From Pseudorasbora parva (Eukaryota > Chordata > Actinopteri > Cypriniformes > Gobionidae): DNA of 64,000 bases. Below, in pieces: positions 13,201 to 62,413 of this stretch. A model generated the notes under the pieces. It did no database searches. It was not told where the DNA came from and saw nothing but the letters and a program-made list of their open reading frames with translations. The stretch covers positions 38,018,946 to 38,082,945 of the forward strand of contig NC_090186.1 in assembly GCF_024679245.1 (NCBI RefSeq), in the 5' to 3' direction. Every line of letters starts with the position of its first letter. Position 1 is the first letter of the stretch. A program made the translations under genes and the position numbers.

Positions 13201-16200
13201 TGCGAGGGATATGTTCAATCACACAAAAAGATTTTGGAATGAGACGGCTAACTGTAGCGTTTAGCCCACTGTATAATAGCCTAATTTAGAGATCACTTTT
13301 TTATTTATTTTAACCGACAACTTTGATCGGTTAACGTTGATATGGTCAGCCATCGGTCAAACGGTCATCGGTTAACATCCCTAGGCAGGTGATAACTTTA
13401 CCAACAGTCTTGCTTGAAAAAAAGGTTCTAAATAAAAAAAAAAATGTAGTCCATACTACCTTTATTTGTTTTGTAGGCTATATCATTTCAAACTGCATTT
13501 CCACATTGCAATTTTGTATAGACTATTCATAAACTGAATTAACAGAAAAATTGCTATATCGTTATGTATATCGTTATCGGGATATCAAATGAGCTATATC
13601 GGGATATGAAATTTTGGCCATATCGCCCAGCCCTACTTCTATACTAACTTGCATCATAGCCTACGATTCAAACGAAGTCATCATCATACGGTATACATAT
13701 ATTTCATACCAGAGTTTTAGATCCATGTCAGTGTTTTGAATGATCTAATAGGATTGCAAAAAAATAAATAAATAAAAAATCAGTCAGTCAGGCATACAGA
13801 CAATTTTTTTTTTTTTTTTTAAATCTCATTTAAACAATAATCAATCTTGATTAAACTTTTTTTTTTTTTTAAACAAGAGAGAGATATGTTACATTTATTT
13901 TCTCAACTTATACTTTAAGATGCATACAGTACATTTATTTATAAAAAAAATGTTTTATTCATCCATTGATTTAACTTTATTTTTACACCCTCTAAACATT
14001 TCCACTGACACCTTAGCACTCCAATGTATCCCCTAGGGGCCCTCAGAACCCATTTAAAAAGAAAAGAAACCCTGCCTTAGACAAGGATACAGGTCTACAA
14101 ACTGCTACGTTCCAGACTCAAGTTATATAAAACAGTTTTCATGTTTTATTAAATGGGATGCAAATCTCTCACCATTGTTCTGGTGTTGGCTGAGAACATG
14201 CTGGAAGACCAGCGAGGCACTACCATGATGCTTCAATGCAAGATGATAAAGCTCCCTCCATTCAAACTTGAGGGCGTCACAATCTTCAGTTCTCTCTGGG
14301 AAACAATAATAAAGCATGTTAAACTTAAATAAACATGGCAACCTCAGGTGATAGCTGAGAATATGACAACCTTGGAGTTTGTCCTGGAACAAATCTGTGG
14401 TGACACCCCACAAGTTCTCCACTTCACTGCAGGGAAGCCTCACTGAGGGCAAGGGGACACTTTCCTCCAGCACAAGCCACTGGATCCAGTACTTGTGTGG
14501 TGCGAGTGGGATTTCCACGAAGAGCTTCTCCTGAAACGCACGGTTACAGTGGATGTTTCTGAAGAGGGATCGCCACATAAAAACCAATCGGAAGGCTGTT
14601 TTGGCCGTTACGGGACACCGGGCGTGGGTATATGACAGACTAACCCCGAACGAAACCTGTCAAGAGACATTTGTGAGAGGATTAGCACAAGTGATGGTTG
14701 CATTCAATTAGAAAATTGTGGATCAAAATAAAAGAAAACCAAAAAATAAATCCCACAAAGGCTCTTAATGTAATGGGAATATGTAACATGTATTGCTATT
14801 AGGCCTAAAAAATATTGGAAGGAACATTGTGGCAATACGTTGTCACAAATGTTTTGCATCCCCAGAGAAACTTAACTCTAACATTGAGAAAACATTTGCA
14901 AGAGAACACAAAAGCATTGTAATTGTCCTAATTGCGAGGTGTAGCCTACTCAAGACTTTTCGTTCATTTAGGGTTAGTTCACCCAAAAATGAAAAACAAT
15001 GAACTGCTCATGAGTTCTCAGTTCTCGGAGCACGTGTTTCAGTTCAGTGAAATGTTGGCGTTAGAGTTACATCTACTTCAGGGGCCGTATTTACAAAACA
15101 TCTTAAGGCTAAAAGCCAACTTGCCGATTTAGGAGAAACTCTTAAATAATGGTAGCCTGAATGCCAGCCGAACTCAGCCCCGCCCACAAAATGTTTAGGT
15201 CGGGCGGTTCGGTCTGGCCTTGCTCCATACAAGAGTAATTATCCCCAAACAGAAACTGTTAGGACCAATGAAATCAGGGCGGGCTTTAGACGATGACGAA
15301 CAGATGATAAACAGTAACGTAATCATGCACGTCATCAAAGGGGCTTGGATTATATTTGTTCGAATCCTAAACGGAGAGCTTGTTTGTATATGCATTCACC
15401 TTCACAATTTCTCTCAGAAATGATGATCATGTTGGGTAAATACTCTGTGTATCATTTAATTTTATTTTTTTTACAACACCGGCAAAGATCGTGTATTACA
15501 GCCTGATTTCAGCGCGCATAAGGAAAGGGTTGCCAAGTTTTTACAACAAAACCCGCCAACTACTAGCCCTAAACAATAGCTTCTCAGGGGGGGGGGGGGG
15601 GGGGGGGGGATGGCGTTTGAGGGGTAAAATGTGTGTTATTTTGGCAAGGTTAACTGCTAAAATTCGCAATCATGGGTCTACATATCACATAATAGTCGCT
15701 TCAACCCGCAGACATAGAAAACAACCATGGGCAACACAGTGCAGTTGAGCTTTGTTGACATTTGACAATGCGTCGCTCCGTTGCTCTGATTGGTTGTAGG
15801 TCTATACAATTGAGGTCTTTCCTGGTTTGGTTGAAACACGCCCCATAATCACAGCCCAATGGAGCACTTTCAGACTCATATTCTGACTAGAATTGACCTC
15901 GTCAGGCTAAAATAATGAGTGTGTCTGTCCTAATTTTAGGACTCCAAAATGTTTGCTCCAAGAGTATTTCACAAAGCAGTTTAGCACTAAAACTAGATCC
16001 TAAATCTGTGAAACACTAGGTCAAGAGGACTGCCAAGTCACTAAAACCAAATCCCTAAACAATCCTAATGGCTGTTGTAGCAATCCGCCAACACTATACA
16101 GCATTGAGGCAATATATAAAGTAAAACAATATCAGCATACTTGACGTGCTGTCCGAAGCAATTGAGGGCTCAGAGCTTGGAATTTAGTTCAAACCCAGAG

Positions 16201-18453
16201 TTCTGTCCCGTATCGCCAAACGGGAGTGAGGAACCGGTGGCAGAGGGATGCAGAAAACTGTGGAGGTAACTAAAGTTAGGTAAGTCAGCTCTTGGCTGTG
16301 TATATATACACTGCCTCTCACGCTAATAAGATGGACTCCTCACAAACTTTGTTTATAAAACATAATTTTTGTTGAATTCTGCAATCTCAAGATGCAGACA
16401 TGTTAGCGTCTGACAATTAGCTGAACATGTAATAGTTTAACTAGTGACACTTATTTGTCTTTATTTCTAATCTTTATTTGAACAAGGCAACGATCTTATT
16501 TTAAACATTTTATTTGAATATAGCAAGGTGAAATCTTGTTCAACAAAATATTCATAGAATTAAATCACTGATAGAGACCCTTCCCCTATCAGCCAATCAC
16601 TGTGGCCATAGTTAGTAAGCGTGATGGCATCAGCCATAGCAACGAGCATCTCACCCTTAAGACTTAAGCCTCAGCATCTTTGTGAATAGATTTTAAGATA
16701 AAACTCTTAACTAAGAACTTACGGCCATTTAAGAGAACTCTTACAGCCCCAGGATATTAGTTTCTAGTCAGAGGGACTGTCACTCGTCAGAAAGTGAGTA
16801 ACTTTAGTAACTTGTGGATCAGCAGCACTAATTTGAGAGGCGAACCGCTTAGAACGATTCAGTCCGATTTGGTAAACTGGTTCGACCAGTTCACAAAAAA
16901 AAGAACCGGTTCAAAAGAATGAGTCGTTCACGAACCGGACATCACTAATTGCACACCATTGAGCATTACGCTCCTAAGCATTCTAAACCGCTAGAGGCGC
17001 AAAGGGTTACACTTTTTTCAAAATACAGAAAGCAATCAACCTTAAAGGTTTAGTTCACCCAAAAATGAAAATTAGCCCATGATTTACTCCCCCTCAAGTC
17101 ATCCTGGGTGTATATATTCTTCTTTCAGATGAATAAAAGTGGAGTTATATATATATATATATTTTTTTTACTGTTGCTCTGTTATGAAAGTCCATTTAAA
17201 AAAAAAAACATCTGCTCGTCAAATAATATGCTCCACACAACTCCTGGAGGTAAATAAATGCCTTTGGAAGCAAGTAAATAAAATAAAAAATCATCCATAC
17301 ATAAAACTTTTTTAATAAATGTTAGTTAATGTTCTGGCCAATCGCCTTCCGTATTCAGTTTATAGAAAAAGTGTTGAAAGTGCCTCTGCAGTTCAAAGGT
17401 TTACGCTACCAGGTAGACGTCTCCGAAAAGGTACTTTCAACACTTTTCCACTGACAGCGATCGGTTGGAACTTTAATTTTTAAAAAAATTTTTTTGCATT
17501 TTTATGCATTTTTATGGACTTCAAAAACAGCAACAGTTAATGCCATTATAAAGCTCGGATTAACCAAGGCTTTTTTAAATATAACTCAACTTTCATTCGT
17601 CTTGAAGAAGAATGTCTTATACACCTTGGATGATTTGAGGGTGAGTAAATCATGGGCTAATTTTCATTTTTGGGTGAACCATCCCTTTAAATGCATTGAT
17701 TCACTTCAGAAGGCATTTATTAACCCTCAGGATATATGAGGAGCATGTTATATGATGGACAGATGAACTTAAAAAAAAAAACAGAAGTTGCCAAGCTTGG
17801 ACATGTTAAATATAAACTCTTATAATAAATTATAATGTAATTTACTTTTACTCTTTAATATAACTATCCCTTTAAATCTTCCCCCTGGCTATGGCATATG
17901 ATTTAAGTGCCAAAGTTTAAAGTGTTAAAGTATTTCACTGGTTGAAGTGATTGAACCGGAGCGACCACAGCCACACCCAGTAACTTACTATAGAGCGTCC
18001 TTTTTATTAAAATATTGTACACAACCCACTGATGACTGTGGATGCACGACAACTTTACAGTCCATGACTATGACACACAGTGCACCACCTTCTGGTATAC
18101 CATGCATAAATGGCGAATTAGCCTAATTCAAAAGAACCTCATTGTGATGAATTAAAATCTCAGTTTCCAGGCAAATTGTAGCCTACCTGGAAGTGTGTGG
18201 TCCACAGAGAGTTGCACGAACAAACTCGGAACAGTAAACTGCACGTGCTGCCGAGCCTCAGCAGCGTCACTGGGTCCAAGTTCCTCAATATAACCAGGAG
18301 GACTTCCTCACTTAAATGCAATAAGCCCGTTGTGTTGTCGCTGCTTTCCGAGGTGATATCTGATGTATTCAGATGGAGCTCTTCTGTGGCGGCAGTCAGG
18401 CAAGAGAATTGCTCCAGCAACTCACACTCCCAGGTCGTGCTAAGGTCTGCCAT
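4045..18453 (-). CDS. F-box protein gene, seven exons, C-terminus not seen
   Basis: Seven minus-strand exons (18453-18187, 14656-14371, 14295-14173, 8167-7910, 6704-6613, 5877-5696, 4214-4045) join in phase to give 459 codons without a stop. The F-box is near the N-terminus (about residues 44-89: LLHLSEEVLLVILRNLDP, then LLRLGSTCSLLFRVC and LW). F-box proteins usually bind SKP1 and bring substrates to an SCF ubiquitin ligase; the substrate here is unknown. The rest is a mostly helical, Trp-rich region (YWIQWLVLEES, YHQYIQCRFQWLFTYWLFRQ, ANYVNWKMIETLPYY, IRDWIYLEENIW) with no domain I recognise. I compared it in mind with FBXO15, FBXO21, FBXO8 and FBXO47 and none fits. The last exon ends in phase 1 with a GTGGGT donor, so at least one more exon is needed; a possible acceptor lies at 23-24, but this is weak. 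Confidence 0.85.
4215..5695. other. Intron of the F-box gene, no element recognised
   Basis: Ordinary AT-rich intron sequence with a short (CA)n near 5626-5638. I see no terminal repeats and no conserved coding segment. Confidence 0.5.
5696..5877 (-). CDS. F-box gene exon 6
   Basis: 182 bp; acceptor GTTGGCAG, donor ACAA|GTCAGT, phase 0 to phase 2. Encodes VYEDTLEGVYLLLRREMQET, ERFWQVAKVQMTRVC, and ANYVNWKMIETLPYY. The donor has C at +3, but joining here gives AAG plus the open frame of exon 7, which supports it. Without splicing the frame would run on to a stop at 5587. Confidence 0.78.
6613..6704 (-). CDS. F-box gene exon 5
   Basis: 92 bp; acceptor TCCATCAG, donor AAAG|GTACGA, phase 1 to phase 0. 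Encodes IQTVANYFSMCKSLMAWILG then RDWGRLKRRK. Confidence 0.8.
6973..7356. mobile_element. TTAA-flanked MITE with LINE-like tail inside
   Basis: Left end TTAA + AGCTGCAGTCCGTAACTTTT and right end AATTACAGACAGCAGCT + TTAG are imperfect inverted repeats flanked by TTAA or one-base variants, as in piggyBac-type non-autonomous elements. At about 7229-7296 a segment with TGTAAAGCACTTTGAATTG and CAAATAAACTTGAA looks like a LINE 3' tail. It lies in the intron between exons 5 and 4 of the F-box gene. Confidence 0.55.
7409..7489. repeat. Tandem duplication, two ~42-bp units
   Basis: Two adjacent copies of a unit beginning TAATAATAAATAAAATGTAT and ending CTAGTGTAT differ at only a few positions. Confidence 0.75.
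7697..7880 (-). mobile_element. Inverted copy of the TAGCCTAGAAATCTAG short element
   Basis: On the minus strand this reads GCCTAGAAATCTAGAAGCA, GCGGCAGCAAAT, a central GGCCAATCACATCGTGTATG block and GTGCTTGCGTGCTTTTAGTA. The same blocks occur in the plus orientation at 21313-21817 and, shortened, at 57564-57713. It ends about 30 bp from exon 4 of the F-box gene, so it lies very close to that donor site. Confidence 0.7.
7910..8167 (-). CDS. F-box gene exon 4
   Basis: 258 bp; acceptor GATTTTAG, donor CTGG|GTGAGT, phase 1 to phase 1. Encodes YHQYIQCRFQWLFTYWLFRQ, a basic stretch WKKHSKRKVATWGETLC, and DVRYLASLHPITKDYWRGRL. Only about 30 bp separate this exon's donor from the end of an inverted transposon copy (7697-7880). 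Confidence 0.85.
8294..10438. mobile_element. hAT-like element (2.1 kb, non-coding), nested
   Basis: Ends TAGGGCTGTGTGATAT and (right, reversed) TAGGGCTGTGGGATTAAT, flanked by GCAGAAAT and GTAGAAAT, an 8-bp target duplication with one mismatch. This is the hAT signature. No transposase frame is seen. The interior includes a partial inverted copy (about 9287-9610) of the element found at 15152-15909 and a second repeat end near 9700 (CAACCCGTGCATCACTG). Confidence 0.7.
9287..9610 (-). mobile_element. Partial inverted copy of the 15152-15909 element
   Basis: Starts with GTAGCCTGACATGG and carries, in reverse orientation, the blocks GACTAGAATTGAGTATG, CATAATCACAGCCCAATGG, GACATTTGACAATGC and ACATATCACATAATAGTCGC that are found at 15660-15905. 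It breaks off where the other copy has its poly-G run. Confidence 0.65.
10559..11291. other. Intron sequence of the F-box gene, no element recognised
   Basis: AT-rich with two A-runs (10880-10894 and 10917-10928). No terminal repeats or coding signal seen. Confidence 0.45.
11292..11745. mobile_element. Short inverted-repeat element with CTGGGTGCTTCTCAAT end
   Basis: The left end CTGGGTGCTTCTCAAT and the right end ATTGGGATGCACCCACTG are inverted matches. Inside, GGAGCGAGGAAAGGAAG near the right mirrors TTTCCTCGCTCCTCCG near the left, so the ends extend as imperfect arms of about 60 bp. Non-coding MITE; superfamily not certain. Confidence 0.55.
11746..12183. other. Intron sequence of the F-box gene
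   Basis: No element or coding signal recognised apart from the 8-bp CTTCTATA (12176-12183), which is the left target duplication of the next element. Confidence 0.45.
12184..13635. mobile_element. hAT-like MITE (580 bp) carrying a nested hAT-like element
   Basis: Ends TAGGGCTGGGCGATATGACG and CATATCGCCCAGCCCTA are near-perfect inverted repeats. Exact 8-bp duplications CTTCTATA flank it (12176-12183 and 13636-13643). The interior repeats ATATCG-rich motifs near both ends. No transposase frame. Confidence 0.85.
12520..13383. mobile_element. Nested hAT-like element (864 bp)
   Basis: Ends TAGGGATGGCGAAAACTA and GGTTAACATCCCTA, flanked by exact 8-bp duplications GGCAGGTG (12512-12519 and 13384-13391). 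Subterminal GGTTAACCGATTAG and TCATCGGTTAAC motifs recur in opposite orientations. It contains a short (CA)n near 12667-12681. It lies inside the older element 12184-13635. Confidence 0.88.
13644..14172. other. Intron sequence with poly-T runs
   Basis: Contains T-runs at about 13806-13821 and 13857-13870. On the sense (minus) strand these are A-runs, so they are not the acceptor polypyrimidine tract of exon 3. No element ends recognised. Confidence 0.45.
14173..14295 (-). CDS. F-box gene exon 3
   Basis: 123 bp; acceptor GTTTCCCAG, donor ATG|GTGAGA, phase 1 to phase 1. Encodes ERTEDCDALKFEWRELYH, then LALKHHGSASLVFQHVLSQH. A helix-like segment with no recognised motif. Confidence 0.82.
14371..14656 (-). 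CDS. F-box gene exon 2
   Basis: 286 bp; acceptor TTGACAG, donor AAG|GTTGTC, ends in phase 1. Encodes VSFGVSLSYTHARCPVTAKT, then LVFMWRSLFRNIHCN, KYWIQWLVLEES and ENLWGVTTDLFQDKLQ. Open through its whole length. The intron to exon 3 is only 75 bp. Confidence 0.82.
15080..16750. repeat. Dispersed repeat with GGGGCCGTATTTACAAAACA end, split by a hAT-like element
   Basis: The left end AGGGGCCGTATTTACAAAAC and the right end TCTTACAGCCCC form imperfect inverted ends, and AACTCTTAA motifs lie near both. The sequence is interrupted at an AAATAATG site by the element at 15152-15909. Extent on the right is uncertain. Confidence 0.4.
15152..15909. mobile_element. hAT-like element (758 bp) with exact 8-bp duplication
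   Basis: Ends GTAGCCTGAATGCC and GACCTCGTCAGGCTA, flanked by AAATAATG on both sides (15144-15151 and 15910-15917). It holds a run of about 22 G (15588-15609), which is likely unstable. A partial inverted copy is at 9287-9610. Confidence 0.78.
17042..17690. mobile_element. TTAA-flanked foldback MITE
   Basis: TTAA + AGGTTTAGTTCACCCAAAAA at the left and GGGTGAACCATCCCT + TTAA at the right. The arms pair over about 90 bp (AAAATTAGCCCATGATTTAC with its reverse at 17645-17665). Inside, AAAAGTGTTGAAAGT at 17368 pairs with ACTTTCAACACTTTT at 17432. Non-coding. Confidence 0.72.
17691..18186. other. Intron 1 (5' part) of the F-box gene
   Basis: No element ends recognised; unique-looking AT-rich sequence. 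Confidence 0.45.
18187..18453 (-). CDS. F-box gene exon 1 (start codon and F-box)
   Basis: Begins MADLSTTWECELLEQFSCLT; 89 codons, ending at a CAG|GTAGGC donor in phase 0. The ATG has G at +4 and G at -3. The F-box consensus is clear: L-S-E-E-V-L, L-x-N-L-D-P, L-x-R-L, C-x-x-x-x-x-L-W. An acidic, Ser/Thr-rich stretch (SDITSESSDNTT) precedes the F-box. Confidence 0.85.
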
Positions 18454-19283
18454 ACCTGTGCCGGTGTCACCGCCCCGTTTGCAGCCACCTCCGCAGGTGT
18501 TAAAGGTTAGGAAGAAACCACCTGAGAGAGGTCACGGGGTGGTGATGAAGGAAAGAGGTCGCTCATGAATATTAGCAGCTCATAAATATAAATGAGGTCA
18601 CGCCATCTAGGTTCCTTTAAATATACCTGCTTAATCTAATTAACATTCACATAGCAAGCGTTTTCATTCGCCAAGGCAATCGGATAGGTCGAATTGAAAC
18701 GTTATGTAATAAATATTTATAAGATAAACGCTTAATTTCCCAACAGCTATGACAAAAACGCATTTCTTATTTGCTGTGTTTTGTAATGCAAATTTATTCT
18801 ACTTGTCTTGCCTATCTTGAAATTCTGTGTTAGAGGTGAACTTGTGTGCATTTTACTTCTAATGTGGTTGCTGTCCTGCACCTATACGCTTTCCCATGGA
18901 GTCAATAAAGTATTCTTTTATGTCTATATTTCCCATTGTATGAATTATTTATGTTTTTCTTTTCTATGCTTTCAGCTTTTTAATGTTTTCTCTTTTCAAA
19001 CAAATTAATAGCCTAAAAGTCTTTTTTTTTAACCAGTGTTATAATGTAAATAGGAACTTATTGTGCAATTTTTGTGCACAATATGCAATATGCAATTATT
19101 GTGCAAAGAAATTGTGCAACCCAGTTTCTGTAAGAGCCTGCCTTCTACACAACAGGCATTTGTAACCAGAATGATTCAAGGTTATATATTTCATCACACA
19201 TTCATTTCATCACATATTTCATCTTTAAATATTTAATTTAAAGGAAAAAGTATAGTTTTCACCATTATGTCAGCTGAGATGCA
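18454..19283. promoter_or_regulatory. Upstream region of the F-box gene, probable promoter area
   Basis: The first ~150 bp upstream of the start codon (18454-18600) are GC-richer than the surroundings, and a TATTTATA-like motif lies near 18580-18592 on the minus strand. No transcription start can be fixed from sequence. The rest up to 19283 is AT-rich with no recognised element. Confidence 0.3.
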
Positions 19284-19590
19284 TTAAGGGATAGTTCAAC
19301 CCAAAATGAAAATTGTCATCATTTACTCACCCAAACCTGTACGAGTTCCTTCTGCTGAACACAAAAAGAAGATATTTTAAGAATGTTGGTAACCAGACAG
19401 TAGGCGGTAGGGAAAGTAGGATGGAAAAATACTATGGAAGTCAATAGCTACTACCATCAACTGTCTGGTTACCAACATTATTTAAAATATCTTCTTTTGT
19501 TTTCAACAGAAAAAATAAACTCATACAGGTTTGGAACAACACAAGGGTGAGTAAATGATGACGATTTTTCATTTTTGACAATTGCTTTAA
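19284..19590. mobile_element. TTAA-flanked foldback MITE between the two genes
   Basis: TTAA + GGGATAGTTCAACCCAAAAT at the left; reversed matches on the right end at CTTTAA (TTAA 19587-19590). Inner pairing is long: AACCAGACAGTAGGCGG region with CAACTGTCTGGTTACCAAC, and AAGAAGATATTTTAAGAATG with its reverse at 19480-19498. The arms fold almost completely. Confidence 0.7.
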
Positions 19591-19662
19591 GTAAAAGTTT
19601 GATTATGATGTGACATTGTTTTGTAATGTCAAAAACATATTCCAAGTCTTGTCACATTCATG

Positions 19663-19715
19663 TTTTTTTTTTTTTTTTTTTTTTTTTTTTGAGTTTAAGA
19701 CAAATATACTTTATT
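19663..19715 (-). terminator. Candidate slc35f1 poly(A) signal and A-tract
   Basis: On the minus strand, about 930 nt after the slc35f1 stop codon, an AATAAA hexamer (19715-19710) is followed after about 20 nt by a run of 28 A (19690-19663 read on the minus strand). The spacing suits a cleavage site near 19690. The genomic A-run could also cause internal priming in cDNA, so the site is a candidate only. Confidence 0.45.
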
Positions 19716-20646
19716 TTAAGCAAGTCAGACACATTAAGAATTTCCAATATTTAAATGACAAAAATGAAAAAGAGAAAAAAAAAGAAAAAAAACGTAGATA
19801 TCAGTTCAGAATAACTTTACACATGTATTGTACTGGATTTTATCCAAATAAGAAGATAATTAAAGACTGAACTGCTTATAAAACAAAGTCAAGTGCCGTA
19901 AAATAGTTTACAAGTTTACAATCAATTGCTATTACACAGACTTTAATATTTAATACAAATGCATGTACCCTTCCTTGGCAGAATTAAAACAAAACAGACA
20001 ATGACAAATATAAAAAAGTGAATATGGTATAACAGTTAAAGGAGGATGAAAAATCACTTCTTTTTTTACCCCTTTTGTATTAGGAAATATTTATACTTTT
20101 GAGCAGATAATACAATATGCAATCATGACATGATGTTCAATACTGATGATATTTTAGAAGTCATGATTTCTTATTGGCTAAATGGAACCCACAATAATAT
20201 TACATGGCAAGGCACTGGCTCAAATCAGCATTTAAAAACTCAGAATGCAGTTTTCCAGAGACATGTCTCATTTTAACATAAATTAAAATATTCGATTCTG
20301 TAGTGAGGCGAACCTTGTCAAACTTTCAGATACAATGAACCCTTTGTGCTCGTATAAGAAAGTAAAACATTCACAAGTGAGCATTTGGACAAAACAGTCA
20401 GCACAACTCCTTCTAAACACTTAATTTGCCACGGGGAAAGAGGCAATGAGGTGAAATCATCTCTATACATGATGGATCTGATAACTCAGATATACAGAAG
20501 TCACTGCTACCTATTGACAGTTCGTGATCACAGTGTACTCATTTGCTACGTGGTTGATTACATCATTCAGTGATCGTTATCTTTCACTTTTCTACACACT
20601 GTTGGGCCGGGCAGTGGATGATTGGTTTTGGGAGACCACGCCCACT
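19716..20646 (-). other. slc35f1: slc35f1 3'UTR (inferred extent)
   Basis: This 0.9 kb between the slc35f1 stop codon and the AATAAA at 19715-19710 shows no obvious transposon end and no other conserved frame. It is AT-rich and ordinary for a 3'UTR. The first ~100 nt after the stop are GC-richer and look like unique sequence. Confidence 0.5.
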
Positions 20647-59847
<39,201 letters not shown>

Positions 59848-60515
59848 CTGTGAAACAATTTGAAGAATTCAATTTAACAACAAAAATCAAAACATAAACC
59901 TCAAAGGAAAACACGTTAATGCAAAATGTTACAAATGCAACAGACAAGTGTTTTTTTTTTAATTAGAATTCAATTTCTGGATTTGAATTGAGGAAACATG
60001 GGATGCAGAACAACTATTTGAATGTAATATCGTTTTTCTATTCGCTTTGGCACTATTTTTACTAGAAAGGTGTACATTTTCAAAACTCTTGGTACAAAAA
60101 TCCAAACTGATCACACTTGTAACACAGCTGATCATTCTTTCAAAACCTGATGTAATGCTTTCATTCAGTGGCACAGATTTTCAGTCCACATAATCATTGT
60201 TTCAAACATAAGGTTATTGTAATATGTAATGAAACACAATGGTATGATCTTCTTTCAGTTTTAGTACTTTTAACAATCAGTTCATTCAACAGCAAACAAT
60301 GCAAGATCCATGTTTTAAATCACCCTTGTTGTTGAATGAATTACAGTAACACAGGCAATAGTTGCCACATTTTAAAATACACTTACATTACCTAACTTGT
60401 GTAATTCAATCCGTTATTTGATATATTTAGTGTTATCAAAAGTTGTGATGAAGTATGACAACCATTATCATCATAAGGGCCCTTTTTCAAACAGTTCAGG
60501 ATATTTTCAATTCAG

Positions 60516-61167
60516 TTAAAGGTGCACTATGTAGTATTTTTGCAGTAAAATATCCAAAAACCACTAGGCCAGTGTTATATATTTTGTTATGTTGAGTACT
60601 TACAATATCCCAAATGTTTCCAACTATTTGTAACTTGTGAGAAAATTGCTTTTTTAACCAATGACCTGGGACGTTTCAGCATAGCGTTTTTTTATTTGTT
60701 TTATTTGGGAGAATCGCTTTTCTCTTAGCAGTGTGAACAAGTCACAGCAGCGCCGAGCAAACGCACAGAGTAACGTCATAACATAATTTTAAACACACTT
60801 AAATGTATCTAATATGATAAACAGAGCTGCTTTACCTTATAATCATGAACGGAAAAAGCGGAAGTGTGCAAGCCCTGTGTCCCGTCCCGTCATAATAAAA
60901 GTCCCGGTACTCGCGAGCCGTGTATTTGTATAAAAATTGCTCCAGCGTGCTCAGCTCCACAACACTCTGTCCTGCTCTGCTTTAGACTACAGTGACGTTA
61001 ATAACCGCATCCATGAACGTGATTTCTGCCCGAGTCCCATTTTCCACCGGCTGTGAGGTGAAGACCACATCCCAAGATGCTGCGCTCACACGTGGCTTCA
61101 TCAAACTACGCCTTTGTTTAGAATAGGAGCCCTCTAGTGGATGGAAAGTTGCATAGTGCACCTTTAA
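60516..61167. mobile_element. TTAA-flanked 'GTGCACTATGTAG' MITE, copy 3 (complete)
   Basis: TTAA + AGGTGCACTATGTAGTATTT at left, GTTGCATAGTGCACCT + TTAA at right. It is the full-length member of the family seen at 29990 and 47960, about 644 bp, non-coding. Confidence 0.85.
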
Positions 61168-61396
61168 TTCAATACACAAAATCACAAAGTCCTTTTCACT
61201 CACTTTTCGCTTTTAGTATTGAACTACTGTTCTTAATGATTAATCATTTCATTATTTGGTACACCTCTAGATTTCTCTAGATATTGATTCTATATACACA
61301 GTTTCTATACAACTTGCTTGCCTATCAAATGTAATTTATTATTTTTTATAGAAGTTATCTTAGATGAAAACCACCATGTTCAAATGTTGTGCATGA

Positions 61397-61599
<203 letters not shown>

Positions 61600-62267
61600 T
61601 TGTGAATAGCAGGATAAAGTACAATGGAGAGGGAACAAACGGCAAACTGTGAAACATCTGATTGCATCAATAGAAGGGAGACAGATGGCATCAAATCCTC
61701 ATGACTGATGATAGTCAGATATGATACTTCATCACAACTTTTGATAACACTAGATAAAATGTTACATTATGGATTCAGTTGCATATAGCTATTTTCTAAT
61801 GTTGCAACTGTATCCTGTTACTGGAATTAATTCAGCAACAAAGGTGATTTAAAACATGTATCTTACATGTTTTGCTGCTGAATGAACTGATTGTACTAAA
61901 CTGAAAGAAGATCATACTGTTGTGTTTCAGTGTTTAAACCAAATGTTTTTATGACATATTACAATCTTGTGTTTGAAACAATGATTATGTGGACTGAAAA
62001 TCTGTGCAACTGAATGAAAGCATTACATCAGGTTTTGAAAGAATGACTAGCTGTGTTACAAGTGTGATCAGTTTGGATTTTTGTACTAAGAGTTTTGAAA
62101 ATGCATACCACTTGTGAAAATAGTAGCAAAGTGAATAAAAAAACCTCACAAATAGCAAATAGCAAAATTCTCTGTCTTTCTATCTGTTTGATTGTGTCTC
62201 TCTGTCTCTCTATCGCTATATCGCTCTCTTGCTCGCTCTCTCGCTCACTCACTCGCACGCTCGATCC

Positions 62268-62413
62268 CTCACTCACTCACTCACTCACTCACTCACTCAC
62301 TCACTCACTCACTCACTCACTCACTCACTCACTCACTCACTCACTCACTCACTCACTCACTCACTCACTCACTCACTCACTCACTCACTCACTCACTCAC
62401 TCACTCACTCACT
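62268..62413. repeat. (ACTC)n microsatellite, left array
   Basis: About 36 ACTC units; preceded by a CTCGCTCT-rich degenerate stretch. It abuts the 3' end of the LINE fragment. Confidence 0.95.
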
